Position numbers and translations under genes: made by a program | Part shown: positions 1 to 8,397 of the stretch, one piece after another | Numbering within the stretch: the stretch's first letter is position 1 | Layout: each line of letters starts with the position of its first letter | Assembly: GCA_963575745.1 (NCBI GenBank) | Contig: CAUYUJ010010393.1 | Span: forward strand, 1 to 28,727 | DNA: 28,727 nt | Direction: 5' to 3' | Source: Prorocentrum cordatum | Lineage: Eukaryota; Sar; Dinophyceae; Prorocentrales; Prorocentraceae | The notes under the pieces: generated by a model | What the model was told of the DNA's origin: nothing | The model's input: only the letters and a program-made list of their open reading frames with translations | Databases searched by the model: none

Positions 1-317
1 GCGGTCTGGTCCAGCCTCGGGATGCTTTCCAGCAGCTGCGCCTCGCCGAGGCCTCTTCTGGGCGTGCCTGGCTCGTCCCGACCGGCTGCTGGAGAGCCGA
101 GTCCTGACCTGCATTTTGGGGGGCGCGTAATGGGGGGGCGGTAGATGGGGGGGCAGCGAGGGCTGCCGAAAAGGAGCCCTCGGGGACCCTTTGGGCCCAG
201 AGGCTTTCCGAGCCTGTAGAGGGCACCTTTCTTCCCCCCTCTATCGCCCTCCTACTACTTCGCGCTCCACTGCAAACCAGGGGGCAGCGTCGAGGGGGGA
301 TAGGCTCAAGGGCGGAA

Positions 318-368
318 TGCATCGATCCCCAATCGCCCACTCATCGCTGACAGGATGCCCGAGAGCCC
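318..368 (+). repeat. Family E repeat, copy 1
   Basis: A segment around CATCGATCCCCAATCGCCCA is closely similar to 9751-9800 (shared core GCATCGA.CCCCAATCGCCCA, then ATCGC.GA.AGG.TGCCCGA). Both copies lie in the same orientation and both are followed within about 200 bp by a GGA/CCT triplet array. The function is unknown. The rest of 1-545 shows nothing I can assign: GC-rich sequence without protein-like reading frames. Confidence 0.5.
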
Positions 369-547
369 ACATGGGGTCTCCCGAAGGCCGAGGGCCCTGC
401 GATAGTTGCGTCTTGCGCGCTTGTGATTCTCCCCCCCCCCCCCCACGGCGAGGTATCGCGGATCCCGGCGCGATGCTCCCTCCCCGCCAGAGCCAGCCCC
501 AGACTCAGTATTTGGTCGGCCGATCTTCCACCACCACTATCATAGGT

Positions 548-813
548 AGGAGGGAGGAGGAGGAGGAGGAGGAGGAGGAGGAGGAGGAGGAGGATAATGG
601 GGAGAAGGGGGAGGAGGAGGAGGAGGAGGAGGAGGAGGAGGAGGAGCAGCAGCAGCAGCAGCAGCAGGAGGAGGAGGAGGAGGAGGAAGAGAAAGAAGAA
701 GAAGAAGAAGAAGAAGAATAACAAGAAGAATAAGAAGAATAATAAGAAGAAGAAAGGAGGCGGATGACGAGGAGGAGTAGGAGATGGGGGAGGAGGAGGA
801 GGAGGAGGAGGAG
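548..813 (+). repeat. GGA/GAG triplet array (interrupted)
   Basis: Purine-rich (GGA)n tract with a GCA run near 650-667, a GAA run near 690-750 and a final GGA block to about 813. One strand is almost entirely purine, so triplex or slippage-prone structure is plausible. Polyglutamate or polyleucine reading frames across it are low-complexity artefacts. Confidence 0.9.
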
Positions 814-985
814 GACCTCCCCGTCCTCCCTTCTCCCCCGTCCTACCTGTGGTAGTAGTGGTGGAAAGTGCGCCCATCAAACATTGACATACTAGACTGA
901 TCCACTCACGGATCCAGTTCTAAGTATGGCATCATGGGCTTCATTAACCATGCGTAGCATGCTTTCCCCGCGGGTCATGGAAACA

Positions 986-1148
986 TCATGACGCGGATTG
1001 TTTCCCCATTTTCAGCCCCTGGGGACCCTCACCGGCCCTCGGGACCGTCAACAAAAAAAGGATTCGGGATAAAGAACCAGTCCAAGGGAAATGGGTCCAG
1101 ACCGCTCAGGGTCGACGTCATGAAAAAAGATGACGTCGGGGGTCTGGG
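986..1148 (+). mobile_element. Family A short inverted-repeat element, copy 1 (left end degraded)
   Basis: Shares the internal order of the other family A copies: a CCTGGGGACCCTCACCGGCCCTCGGGACCGTCA-like core, a shortened GAACCAGTCC segment, then GACGTCATGAAAAAAGATGACGTC and the terminus GGGGGTCTGGG at 1138-1148. The left terminus CCCAGAC is not recognisable. It is probably an old non-autonomous element, since it carries no coding sequence. Confidence 0.65.
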
Positions 1149-1203
1149 GTCCCAGATTATGCCCTTCCAGTCGTCAAGCGTTCCGCATGACTTCCTCTGC
1201 TGG

Positions 1204-1332
1204 CTTCCTCCTATCCGCATGGCTTCCTCCTATTCCCATGGCTTCCGCCTATCCGCATGGTTTCCTTGTATCCGCAAGGTTTCCTCCCATCCGCATGGCT
1301 TCCTCTCTATCCGCATGGCTATTCCAATGGAG
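1204..1332 (+). repeat. 19-20 bp tandem minisatellite, about 6 copies
   Basis: Six consecutive units close to CTTCCTCCTATCCGCATGG. Individual units differ at one to four positions, and the last is followed by a truncated CTATTCCAATGG unit. The array lies just downstream of a family A element. No coding role is supported. Confidence 0.85.
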
Positions 1333-1394
1333 TCTCAACAATCGTCAAACATTCGTCAGATTCAGAAGTAGGCTTAAGTAAGAGAGGGCGCATT

Positions 1395-2275
1395 CGAGTA
1401 GAGAAGAGAAGAGCATATCAGTAGAGTAGTCCAGAACGGAGTCGAGTAGAGTTGGTTTGAGTAGAGTCGATTAGAGTAGATTGGAGTAGGGTAGAGTGAA
1501 GAAGAGTGGGTTCGAGTGGAGTAGAGCAGATCTGGGTAAAGGGGTACTGTAGAGTAGAGTCGAGTAGGGCAGAACAGAGTAGAGCAGGGTAGATGGTAGA
1601 GTAGATCTGTTTATAATTGAGTGTATTATATTGACATCGCGTAGAGAAGGAGTAGGTTCGATTCGGGTAGGCAAAAGCCGACAATACCAGAGTAGAGTAG
1701 AGTAGATGGCAGAGTTGAGTCGGACACAATAGAGTAGAGTACACCATATCAAGGTTAGAACCGAGTCGGGCAACATAGCACAATTTTGAGCAGGGTAGGA
1801 GCAGCGTATAGTGGAGCAGAGTAGAGTACGAGTACGAGTAAGAGTCCGAGTCCGAGTACGAGTAAGAGTACGAGTAAGAGTAAGAGTATAGTAGAGTAGA
1901 GCAGAGTAGGTTAGACTAGAGTAAGTTTGAGCAGAGTAAGGTAGGGTAGGGTAGGGTAGCGAAGGGCAGAGTATACTGAAGTAGAAGTAGGGTAAATGGT
2001 AGAGTAAAGCTGTGCAGAACAGAGTAAAGTAGAGTGGAGTAGAGTAGAGTAGGGCAGAGTGGAGTGCAGCGAGTAGAGTAGAGTAGAGTAGTGTAGGGTA
2101 GGGTAGGGCAGGGTAGGGTGGAGTGGAAAGGAGGAGAGTATATTGCATTAGAACAGAATGCAGTCGAGTGGGAGTAGAGTTGAGTCAAGTTTAGCCACGT
2201 CGACCGAGTCGGTAGGGTGGAGTAGAGTGAGAGTAGAGTGAGTAGAGTAGGCTATGGTAGGGCAGGGTAGAGTAG
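1395..2275 (+). repeat. Degenerate GTAGA pentanucleotide satellite
   Basis: About 880 bp built from variants of GTAGA/GAGTA, with subregions of GAGTACGAGTAAGAGT (around 1825-1890) and of GGGTA (around 1940-1960 and 2096-2120). The minus strand reads as Tyr/Ser/Thr/Leu-rich protein in all frames, which is a consequence of the repeat. The GGGTA runs could form G-quadruplexes but are not a canonical telomere repeat. Confidence 0.9.
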
Positions 2276-2321
2276 AGCATCTCGGTCTCCTGATCTATTT
2301 GGGGCCTGCGCTGGCTCACAT

Positions 2322-2380
2322 GTGGCGGTCTCAGGAGGCCCAGCGAGGGCCCCCAGAGACCGAGAATGGCAGAACTTGTC
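2322..2380 (-). mobile_element. Possible internal fragment of family A
   Basis: The stretch GGTCTCAGGAGGCCCAGC plus GAGGGCCCCCAGAGACCGA resembles the minus-strand core of family A, as seen at 10090-10130. No termini are present. The match is weak and could be coincidental, given the shared GC-rich composition. The following 2380-2600 holds nothing recognisable. Confidence 0.3.
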
Positions 2381-2602
2381 CGCCCCATGTGGCTTCTCGA
2401 CGCGGGCATGCCGGGGGAGCCCCTGACGTTGCCGCTCAGGTAGGCGACGCAGAAACACGAGGCCGTCTGCGCCGACATTGGCGCGTGAGCTGCCCGCGGA
2501 AGCTCGCGCGTGAGCGCTCTCGTCTCCGACGTGACGTGCCGCGCTGGCGGCCCGCGTAAGCCGCCGCGGAAGGTCGCTGCGTCATCTCGCGCAAGACCCG
2601 CT

Positions 2603-2786
2603 CCCAGACATGATCGCGTCGTAAAAAGATAAGGACGGGAGGTTTTAGGCTCTTTTCGGCCCCGGGGGGCCCTCGCCGGGCCTCGGGACCGTCAGAACAC
2701 GACTCAGGACGAAAAACCGGTCCGGGGAAAGGGCCGGGACTTCCAGGGAAGCCGTCCTGAAAAAATCAGGACGTCGCATGTCTGGG
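2603..2786 (+). mobile_element. Family A short inverted-repeat element, copy 2
   Basis: A 184-bp element with perfect 10-bp terminal inverted repeats, CCCAGACATG at 2603 and CATGTCTGGG ending at 2786. The interior has GGACGGGAGGTTTTAGGC, then a GGGGGCCCTCGCCGGGCCTCGGGACCGTCAG-like core, GGACGAAAAACCGGTCC, and a hairpin CCGTCCTGAAAAAATCAGGACG near the right end. There is no coding capacity, so it resembles a MITE. Confidence 0.8.
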
Positions 2787-2985
2787 TCTGTTTTCGTCGC
2801 TCAGGTGGGTGCTGCACGGGCGCGTGCTGCGGCCCGCGCACGTGGCGGTGGTGAAGGGCAGGCCGCCCGCGGAGTGAGGCCGCCGGGCTGCAGCAGTGCG
2901 GCGCGCGCTGCTGCTTCTCGAGGCGGTGGCTCCCACCGCCAGGGCATGGCCTCGTCCACCGCCCGCCCCGCCCGGGAGTCGCGCC

Positions 2986-3052
2986 CTCCTCCTCCTCCTC
3001 CTCCTCCTCCTCCTCCTCCTCCTCCTCCTCCTCCTCCTCCTCCTCCTCCTCT
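2986..3052 (+). repeat. CCT triplet array
   Basis: A nearly perfect (CTC)n tract of about 67 bp in GC-rich sequence. Overlapping poly-Pro, poly-Leu and poly-Ser readings are artefacts. The flanks at 2790-2985 and 3053-3260 show no supported gene. Confidence 0.95.
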
Positions 3053-3261
3053 TTGGCCCCACCAGAGGCCCCGCATCTGCCCGATAACGCCGCGTCTCCC
3101 CCGAGGGCCTCGCGGGCTTCTCGAGGAGCCGGCCACGCGCACGATGGACCCTTCGCCAGAGGGGCCTCCGGTGCCATGGCCCACATGCCCCCCCCCCCCC
3201 AGCAATGGCACGGCCTGCACGCGTGGATCTGGGCCCCCCCCCGCGCGCTAAAGCAGGGCTA

Positions 3262-3391
3262 GGATCGGGATAATCGCTCCAGAGCGTTCCGGAGCGCTCT
3301 CAGAGCGTTCCGGAACGCTCTGGAGCGGCCGCGGCGCCCAATACATCCTCCAAACCCGCCGATTCGCAGAGATTTCGAGTTATCCCGATCC
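3262..3391 (+). mobile_element. Family B short inverted-repeat element, copy 1
   Basis: A 130-bp segment bounded by perfect 12-bp inverted repeats, GGATCGGGATAA (3262-3273) and TTATCCCGATCC (3380-3391). The left half holds two nested palindromes of the type AGAGCGTTCCGGAACGCTCT. The copy at 12909-13054 keeps this interior but has different terminal bases that are also inverted with respect to each other. The structure is MITE-like, with no coding sequence. Confidence 0.75.
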
Positions 3392-3475
3392 GATTTTGTC
3401 CCGATCTTCGCGTCGTTTTGCGCGCGGCTCGGCAAGCCGCGCACCAGAGGCCGCCATGGTTCGGAGCCGCTCCCG

Positions 3476-3508
3476 CGTGCAGCCGACGGAGCCTCCGTCG
3501 GCTGCACG
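3476..3508 (+). other. Perfect 15-bp stem hairpin
   Basis: CGTGCAGCCGACGGA (3476-3490) is followed by the 3-nt loop GCC and its exact reverse complement (3494-3508). A shorter GC-rich inverted pair (GCGCGGCT / AGCCGCGC) sits just upstream around 3422-3442. No U-run follows, so a bacterial-type terminator is not indicated. The role is unknown. Confidence 0.8.
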
Positions 3509-3737
3509 GGCGCGAGACAGGTGCTTCATCCCCCGGCGGAGGACACGGACGTGACCGGGGGAGGGGGCGGGGGGACGGGGGCCCGTCGCGTCGCGACTCG
3601 CGCCGGCGCCGTCTGGGGATGCTCGGGAGTGCCGAGTCCCACACGGCGCCCGCGCGAGTCGTGGCGTGACCCGGGGGGTCGACGGGGGCGTGGGGGAGCG
3701 GGGCTGGTCACGGGCGTCGTCGCGGAGGGTCGAACAC

Positions 3738-3922
3738 CCCAGACCCCCTCGAGTTATGAAAAAATCACGACGGGAGGTTTTTCTTTGTTTTTAGCCTCTG
3801 GGGGCCCTTGCCAGCCCTCGGGACCGTCAGAAAACGACTCAGGACGAAAAACCGGTCCCAGGGAATGGGTCCAGACCGCTGGGGTCGACGTCATGAAAAA
3901 TTCATGACGTCGGGGGTCTGGG
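3738..3922 (+). mobile_element. Family A short inverted-repeat element, copy 3 (best preserved, + strand)
   Basis: A 185-bp element with perfect 11-bp terminal inverted repeats, CCCAGACCCCC (3738-3748) and GGGGGTCTGGG (3912-3922). AC precedes and AC follows the element, a possible 2-bp target duplication that most other copies do not confirm. Inside are TTATGAAAAAATCACGACGG, GGGACCGTCAG, GGACGAAAAACCGGTCCC and the near-palindrome GTCATGAAAAATTCATGAC close to the right end. Confidence 0.85.
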
Positions 3923-3994
3923 ACTGAGGCTCGGGTGCCGTCGAGGACCTCTCGAGGACCTGCCCGCCCCTGCGGGCGGGAAGGCATCGACGTA

Positions 3995-4168
3995 CCCAGA
4001 CATGCGGCGTCCTGCTTGTTTCAGGGCGCCCGCCCTGGAAGTCCCGGCCCCCGGGACCGGTTTTTCGTCCGGAGTGGTGTGTTGCCGGTCCCGAGGCCGG
4101 GCGAGGGCCCCCCCAGGGCCGGAAGTAGCCAAAAATTTGCCGTCCTGCTGTTTTCACGCCGCGATCTA
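3995..4168 (-). mobile_element. Family A short inverted-repeat element, copy 4 (reverse, one end lost)
   Basis: Reads as the reverse complement of copy 2. It opens with CCCAGACATGCGGCGTCCTG, contains GGGACCGGTTTTTCGTCC, and finishes at GCCGTCCTGCTGTTTTCACG. The expected second terminus is missing and is replaced by the 58-bp tandem repeat that starts at 4165, so the junction may mark an insertion or rearrangement. Confidence 0.75.
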
Positions 4169-4353
4169 CTCTGTAAGAACGGTTTTTTGAAGGCAGATCT
4201 GCCTTCAAGGAGGAAAGACTGGTCTACTCTGTAAGAACGGTTTTTTGAAGGCAGATCTGCCTTCAAGGAGGAAAGACTGGTCTACTCTGTAAGAACGATT
4301 TTTTGAAGGCAGATCTGCCTTCAAAAAACCGATCTTACAGAGTAGACCAGTCT
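4165..4353 (+). repeat. 58-bp tandem repeat ending in an 80-bp palindrome
   Basis: Units starting TCTACTCTGTAAGAACG begin at 4165, 4223 and 4281 (exact 58-bp spacing). Each contains the perfect palindrome GAAGGCAGATCTGCCTTC. The third unit is followed directly by its own inverted copy, so 4274-4353 forms a palindrome of about 80 bp centred on AGATCT, with two mismatched base pairs. The first two units lack this inverted copy and continue into GGAGGAAAGACTGG. Confidence 0.9.
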
Positions 4354-4394
4354 GGGTCCCCACCGTTCTCCCATGGCGCCAGGGCGGGACTCCA

Positions 4395-4700
4395 CCCCAG
4401 GGTTGCGTTCTGAGCCCGTTCGGCGGCGCCGAACCGGCTCACATTGTTTGTCCCTTGGGAGGTCCTGCAAGTTTCAAGACTTCTTTTTCGTGAGCCCGTT
4501 CGGCGTAGAAGAACTACAGATCGAAGTGCGTCCGGTCGGCAGAACGTGAGCCCGTCTGGCGGGGAAGTGGGCCCGTCCTGCGCGGAAGTGAGTCCGTTCG
4601 CGCGGTTCTGAGCCCACTCGGCTGGGTTGTGAGCTCGTCCCATGTCTGTGCCACCAGCCGAACCGGCTCACTTTCGCGCGCTGCCTGCACGGCGCTCGTG
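4395..4700 (+). repeat. Cluster of TGAGCCCGTTCGGCG-type motifs, left flank
   Basis: Repeated TGAGCCCGTTCGGCG-like words, mostly on the plus strand, with two reverse copies (GCCGAACCGGCTCA at about 4426 and 4658). At 4410-4440 a forward and a reverse copy abut to make a near-perfect hairpin. The same motif recurs at 8398-8705, on the far side of the large inverted repeat. The function is unknown; it may be a sub-terminal repeat of a larger element. Between 4700 and 4872 I see nothing else. Confidence 0.65.
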
Positions 4701-5227
4701 GAAAGACGGTGTGTTCTTTCATGCCCCATTCGGCGACGCGAGCATGCCTGTTCAAACAAATGCTTCGCGATGTGGATACCTAGCGAAAGTGCCGAAGAAA
4801 CGCAACGCGCGCGCGAACCAGGGTTAAAGATGGGGGGTCTGGAATCGGAGCGCGGGCGGGTGGCGAGGAAAGCGGATGGTAGCGCGGGGGCATTTTTCTT
4901 TGGAGTCCACAGCAAAGCAATGCCGATCTGATAGAAGAACTCTGAACAGCCACCCGTCCCGAGGAAAACTGAGCGCCAGAGCGGCCGTGGGAAGCACTGC
5001 ACGGGCACTTAAGATCGACGGGAAGGGCAACAGGGAGGATGCGGGGAAAAAGAATAATAATGGACGCGGTGGGCGAGGAAGGAGGCATGCAAGCAGGCCT
5101 CGGAGGAAGAGCATGGGAAGGAAGAGAAACGCAACGCTGAGGAGCCGGTAAAAGGGATTTTGTTATTCGCGTTATCGTTGCCATTTGTCTTCCTCCTGCT
5201 CATCCTCCTTTTCTCACTCCTGCTCCA

Positions 5228-6079
5228 GTTGGCCATTGGTCCAACGGCCTCCGCCTTCTCCCTCCTGCTCCTGGTGCTCCTCCTGCTGTTTCTCATGTTC
5301 ATGCTCCTCTTCCTCCTCCTCCTTCGCGTCATCCCCCGCTGCATTTGACCGTCGGTCGAATGACATCCCTCTCCAGCCCCTGCTCTGCTTGCTCCCGCCG
5401 TTGCTCTTCGGTTTTATCATCGTATCTCCACCACGCCTCACTCCTACTCCATTTGGCCGTCGGTCGAATGGCTTCCCGCGCAATGTTGTTTCTGCGCCTC
5501 CTTTTTCTCCTCCACCTCCTCCTCCTCCTCCTCCTCACCCGCGTCGTCATCGTCATCTTATCGTCGCCACCGCTATCGCCATCATCATAACCATCAGTCA
5601 ACTTATCAGCATCATCAGCATCATCAGCATTTCCCCACTCCCGCTCTATTTGAACCTCGGCCGAATGACCTCCCTACCCTCCGTCCTGCTCCTCCTTCTT
5701 TCTCCTGTTGCTCCTCCTGATTATCATGTTCCTCCTGTCCCTCTCTCCTGCTCCACTTCGCAGTCGGTCAAATGGCTCCCTTATCCCCCTCCTGATCCTC
5801 GTTGCTCCTCATGATTTTGCTGCTGCTTTTCCTCTCATCTTCCTCAGTTTCACAGCGGGCTGACGTTCAAAAGCCCCCATCCTCCTCCGTCCTGCCCCTA
5901 CAGCGCATGTTCATGCTGCTGCTCATCCGCCCTCGTCCTCTCGGCTCCTGCTCTCTTCGACTGTAGGTCAACCGCCCTCCCTTTTCCTCCTGCTTCTCTT
6001 GCTTATCCTGTTTCTGCTGCTGTTGCTGCTTACCTTTCTCCTCCGTTCACTCCTGCCCCGTCTGGCCGTCGGCCAAGAG
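5228..6079 (+). repeat. Left-arm array of about 100-bp units with a palindromic motif
   Basis: Motif copies close to ATTTGACCGTCGGTCGAAT begin near 5228, 5342, 5450, 5647, 5754, about 5855 (degenerate), 5953 and 6059. Spacing is about 100-114 bp, with one doubled gap. Most are preceded by TCCTGCTCC and followed by CTCC-rich polypyrimidine. The motif is itself an imperfect inverted repeat (GACCG / CGGTC). It is not CRISPR: the spacers are low-complexity and no cas genes are present. A protein-binding or element-recognition role is only a guess. Confidence 0.75.
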
Positions 6080-6240
6080 GCCCCCCTCCTCCCCACTGCT
6101 CCACTTGCTCCTGCTGCTCTTGCTGGAAACACGGAAGGGGGAACGCAGACGGAGGAGACGGCAATGGGATGAGGCAGGGAGTGGAAAGGTTTGGGACAGG
6201 GACGGACGGTGGAAAGTGCGAGGAGGAAGGAGAGGAGAGC

Positions 6241-6390
6241 TCACGTCAGCGCGCCATTGTTTCCTCGCGTCTTGAGGAACGCCTCCACTGGCGACCCCCT
6301 GTCGAAGCTACGGCCGCACGGCGCGATAAACGCTTTGTCAAGCTTCGTGGGGTCGGACGGACGCGGCTTCATCTGCGCCTCCCAACCTCC
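6241..6390 (-). pseudogene. Reverse-strand copy of the MBD-like domain (left arm)
   Basis: The minus strand from 6390 to the TGA at 6241-6243 reads GGWEAQMKPRPSD followed by a segment with APCGRSFDRGSPVEAFL. It corresponds residue for residue to the plus-strand domain at 6535-6663, but ends in TRGNNGALT before its stop. The plus-strand copy stops earlier because a TGA replaces an Arg codon (CGA). No start codon or complete upstream frame is visible, so this is a partial copy created by the inverted duplication. It retains a Gly in the P-C-G-R-S-F turn that the other copy has as Ser. Confidence 0.5.
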
Positions 6391-6399
6391 CCGAAGGCG

Positions 6400-6663
6400 A
6401 AAGCCATCTCGACAACGCCAGCGACGAAGCGCAAGGCACCGAAGGCCGACGCAGCGGCGAGTGCCAAGTCAGAGGCCCAGAAGGCCAAGAAGGCCAAGAA
6501 GGCCAAGAATGTCCAGTATTCCCCGACCCACCTTCCAGAAGGTTGGGAGGTGCTGATGAAGCCGCGGCCGTCCGACCCAACGAAGCTTGACAGAGCTTTC
6601 GTCGCGCCGTGCAGCCGTAGCTTCGACAGGTGGTCGTCTGTGGAGGCGTTCCTCAAGGCGTGA
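6400..6663 (+). CDS. Lys/Ala-rich segment plus MBD-like domain (partial gene)
   Basis: An open segment without an ATG before the domain, ending at TGA 6661-6663, so it is probably a last exon or a truncated gene. The first part (6400-6530) encodes a basic Ala/Lys-rich stretch with KAKKAKKAK, typical of flexible nucleic-acid-binding tails. The last 43 residues start LPEGWEVLMKPR and end SFDRWSSVEAFLKA. The spacing of LPEGW, an acidic-aromatic pair, an invariant-type Pro, a Phe in the turn and the hydrophobic C-terminal helix resembles the methyl-CpG-binding domain family, whose members bind methylated DNA in the nucleus. The similarity is judged by eye only. The segment lies exactly in the centre of the giant inverted repeat, and the domain part is duplicated on the opposite strand. 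The open frame continues upstream to 6169, but that part is antisense to the duplicated copy and is unlikely to be genuine protein. An AG acceptor near 6400 is conceivable but unproven. Confidence 0.45.
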   Translation, partial: KAISTTPATKRKAPKADAAASAKSEAQKAKKAKKAKNVQYSPTHLPEGWEVLMKPRPSDPTKLDRAFVAPCSRSFDRWSSVEAFLKA

Positions 6664-6849
6664 GGAAACAATGGCGCACTGACGTGGGCTGTCTTCCCCT
6701 TCTTCCTCGCACTTTCCACCGTCCGTCTCTGTCCCAGGCCTTTCCCCTTCCCTGCTTCATCCCGTTGCCGTCTCCTCTGTCTGCATTCCCCCTTCCGTGC
6801 TTCCAGCTGATGCAATGGGAGCAAATGGAGCAGTGGGGAGGAGAGGGGC

Positions 6850-7531
6850 CGCTTGGCCGACGGCCAGATGGGGCAGGAGTGAACGGAGGAGAAGGATAAG
6901 CAACAGCCGCAGCAGGAACAGGATAAGCAAGAGGAGCAGGAGGGAGAGGGAGGGCGTTGGACCTACAGTCGAAGAGAGCAGGAGCCGAAAGGAGGAGGAT
7001 GAGGGCGAATGAGGAGGAGCAGCAGCAGCATAAGCAGACGCAGGATGGGGCAGGGCGGAGTAAGAGGAGGACTTCTGACCGTGAGCCAGGAGTGAAATTG
7101 AGGAAAGCGAGGAGGAGGAGGCGCAGCAGTAAGAGCACGGTGAGCAAAACGGCGCAGGAGGGGGGAGGAGGCCATTTGACCGACGGCAAAGTGGAGTAGG
7201 AGCGAGGAAGCAGAGGAGCAGGATCAGGAGGAGGAGCAACACCAGGAGCACAAGGGGCAGGAGGTCATTTGACCGAGGTTCAGATGGCGCGGGAATGAGG
7301 AGATGGTGGAGCCATGAGCTGGGTGCCATTCGACCGACGCCACATGGAGTAGGAGTGAGACGTGGCGGAGGTAGGCGGAAGAGCAGCAGCAACAGCACGA
7401 GCAAGAAGAGCAGGGGCTGGAGAGGGAGGCCATTCTGTCGACGGTCAAACGCAGCGGGAGTGAGGGGAGGACGAAGCCGATGATGATGATGATGATGTTG
7501 ACGATGATGATGTTGACGATGATGATGATGG

Positions 7532-7614
<83 letters not shown>

Positions 7615-7881
7615 GTGATGGCGAGGAAGAGGGCGAGGAGCAACATCAGGCGCAACTGACCGACGGCCAGATGTATAACGATTAGGTCGTGGAGGGATGG
7701 GAGGGGGAGGACGAGGAAGAGAAATGTGCTGATGATGATGACGATGCGGTGGAGGAAAAGGAGGATGAGGATGATGAGAAGGAGAAGGATGAGGATGAGG
7801 AGCATGAGCATGAGCAGGAGCAGGAGGAGCACCATGAGCAGGAGGGAGCATGGGTGGAGGCGTTGGACCAACGACCAAATT
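6850..7881 (-). repeat. Right-arm array of about 100-bp units with a palindromic motif
   Basis: Mirror image of the left-arm array. Motif copies such as ATTTGACCGACGGCAAAGTG begin near 6850, 6953, 7072 (degenerate), 7173, 7266, 7327, 7431, 7653 and 7861. Spacing is mostly 93-120 bp, with a short 61-bp interval and doubled gaps. Here GGAGCAGGAG-type purine tracts follow each motif, as expected for the opposite strand. Individual copies have diverged from their left-arm partners. Confidence 0.7.
7478..7622 (+). repeat. GAT trinucleotide array
   Basis: About 145 bp of (GAT)n with a few GTT and GGT interruptions, inside the right arm of the giant inverted repeat. The left arm has only short CATCAT remnants at the corresponding place (around 5575-5625), so the array expanded after the arms separated. 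Poly-His, poly-Ile and poly-Met readings are artefacts. Confidence 0.9.
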
Positions 7882-8289
7882 CAGCAGGAATACGAGAGGA
7901 GGAGGGGGAACGGGAGGAGAAGGAGAAGGAGGAGGACGAGGAATGGCAGCAGCAACGCGAGGACTCCTCCGAGGCCTGCCTGTATACCTCCTTCCTCGCC
8001 CACCACCTCCGCGTGATTTTTCTTTCTTTCCCTGCATCCTCTGTGTTGCCCTTCCCCTCCATCTGCCCGCGCAATGCTTCCCACGGCCGCTCTGGCGAGT
8101 ACTTTTGCTCTGGACGAGTGGCCGTTCAACTATCAGATCTGTATTGGTTTGCTGTGGACTCCAAAGAAAAACGCCCCTGCGCGACACGCCATGCTGATTG
8201 TACCACAGGGGCCTTCGCACAGAATCCCAACAGCGGCTATTCCAACAGCGCCTCCTAAGCCCAGGCCCAGTCGGACCAAAAATGCAACG

Positions 8290-8395
8290 CCGCTTAAACA
8301 AACAGAAAACATAATGAAACAAATATCAAACTTTAAATAAAACAAAAAACAACAAAAAAGAATAAGTAAAAAAAACAAAAAACAAAAAACACACA
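8290..8395 (+). other. A-rich tract
   Basis: AT-rich sequence dominated by AAAAC/AAAAAC words, ending in CACACACGC, in otherwise GC-rich DNA just outside the right arm of the inverted repeat. It could be a degenerate poly(A) tail of a retrotransposed sequence or simple low complexity. No associated coding sequence was found. Confidence 0.6.
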
Positions 8396-8397
8396 CG

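Larger units (their letters stand above)
4873..8195. mobile_element. Giant inverted repeat (foldback-like element)
   Basis: The left arm (about 4873-6394) is matched by the reverse complement of the right arm (about 6537-8195). The outermost shared block is CATTTTTCTTTGGAGTCCAC on the left against GGACTCCAAAGAAAAACG on the right. Further in, both arms share AGAGCGGCCGTGGGAAGCA, GGGCGAGGAAGGAGG, the polypyrimidine spacers with their periodic motif, and finally a duplicated coding segment. The arms have diverged and differ in length; for example, the right arm contains a long GAT array. The layout (long inverted arms made of tandem subrepeats around a short unique centre of about 140 bp) resembles foldback-type DNA transposons. 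No transposase is seen inside. It could also be an inverted duplication without mobility. Confidence 0.75.

Noticed and set aside
303-310. GGCTCAAG, the end of the dinoflagellate spliced leader
   Set aside because: Only eight bases match and no further leader sequence precedes it, so chance is likely.
191-721. Open frame ending in polyglutamate, and its antisense polyleucine partner
   Set aside because: Dominated by the GGA array; no protein-like sequence outside it.
1940-1960. GGGTA runs as a telomere
   Set aside because: They are part of the GTAGA satellite and do not match the TTTAGGG-type telomere expected for this group.
3476-3508. Intrinsic transcription terminator
   Set aside because: No T-run follows the stem and the context is eukaryotic.
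5228-7881. CRISPR array
   Set aside because: Spacing is regular but spacers are low-complexity, copies are diverged, the arrays are mirrored, and no cas genes exist.
6757-8322. 521-codon minus-strand frame with polyhistidine
   Set aside because: It runs through the GAT array and the arm repeats of the large inverted repeat; composition explains its length.
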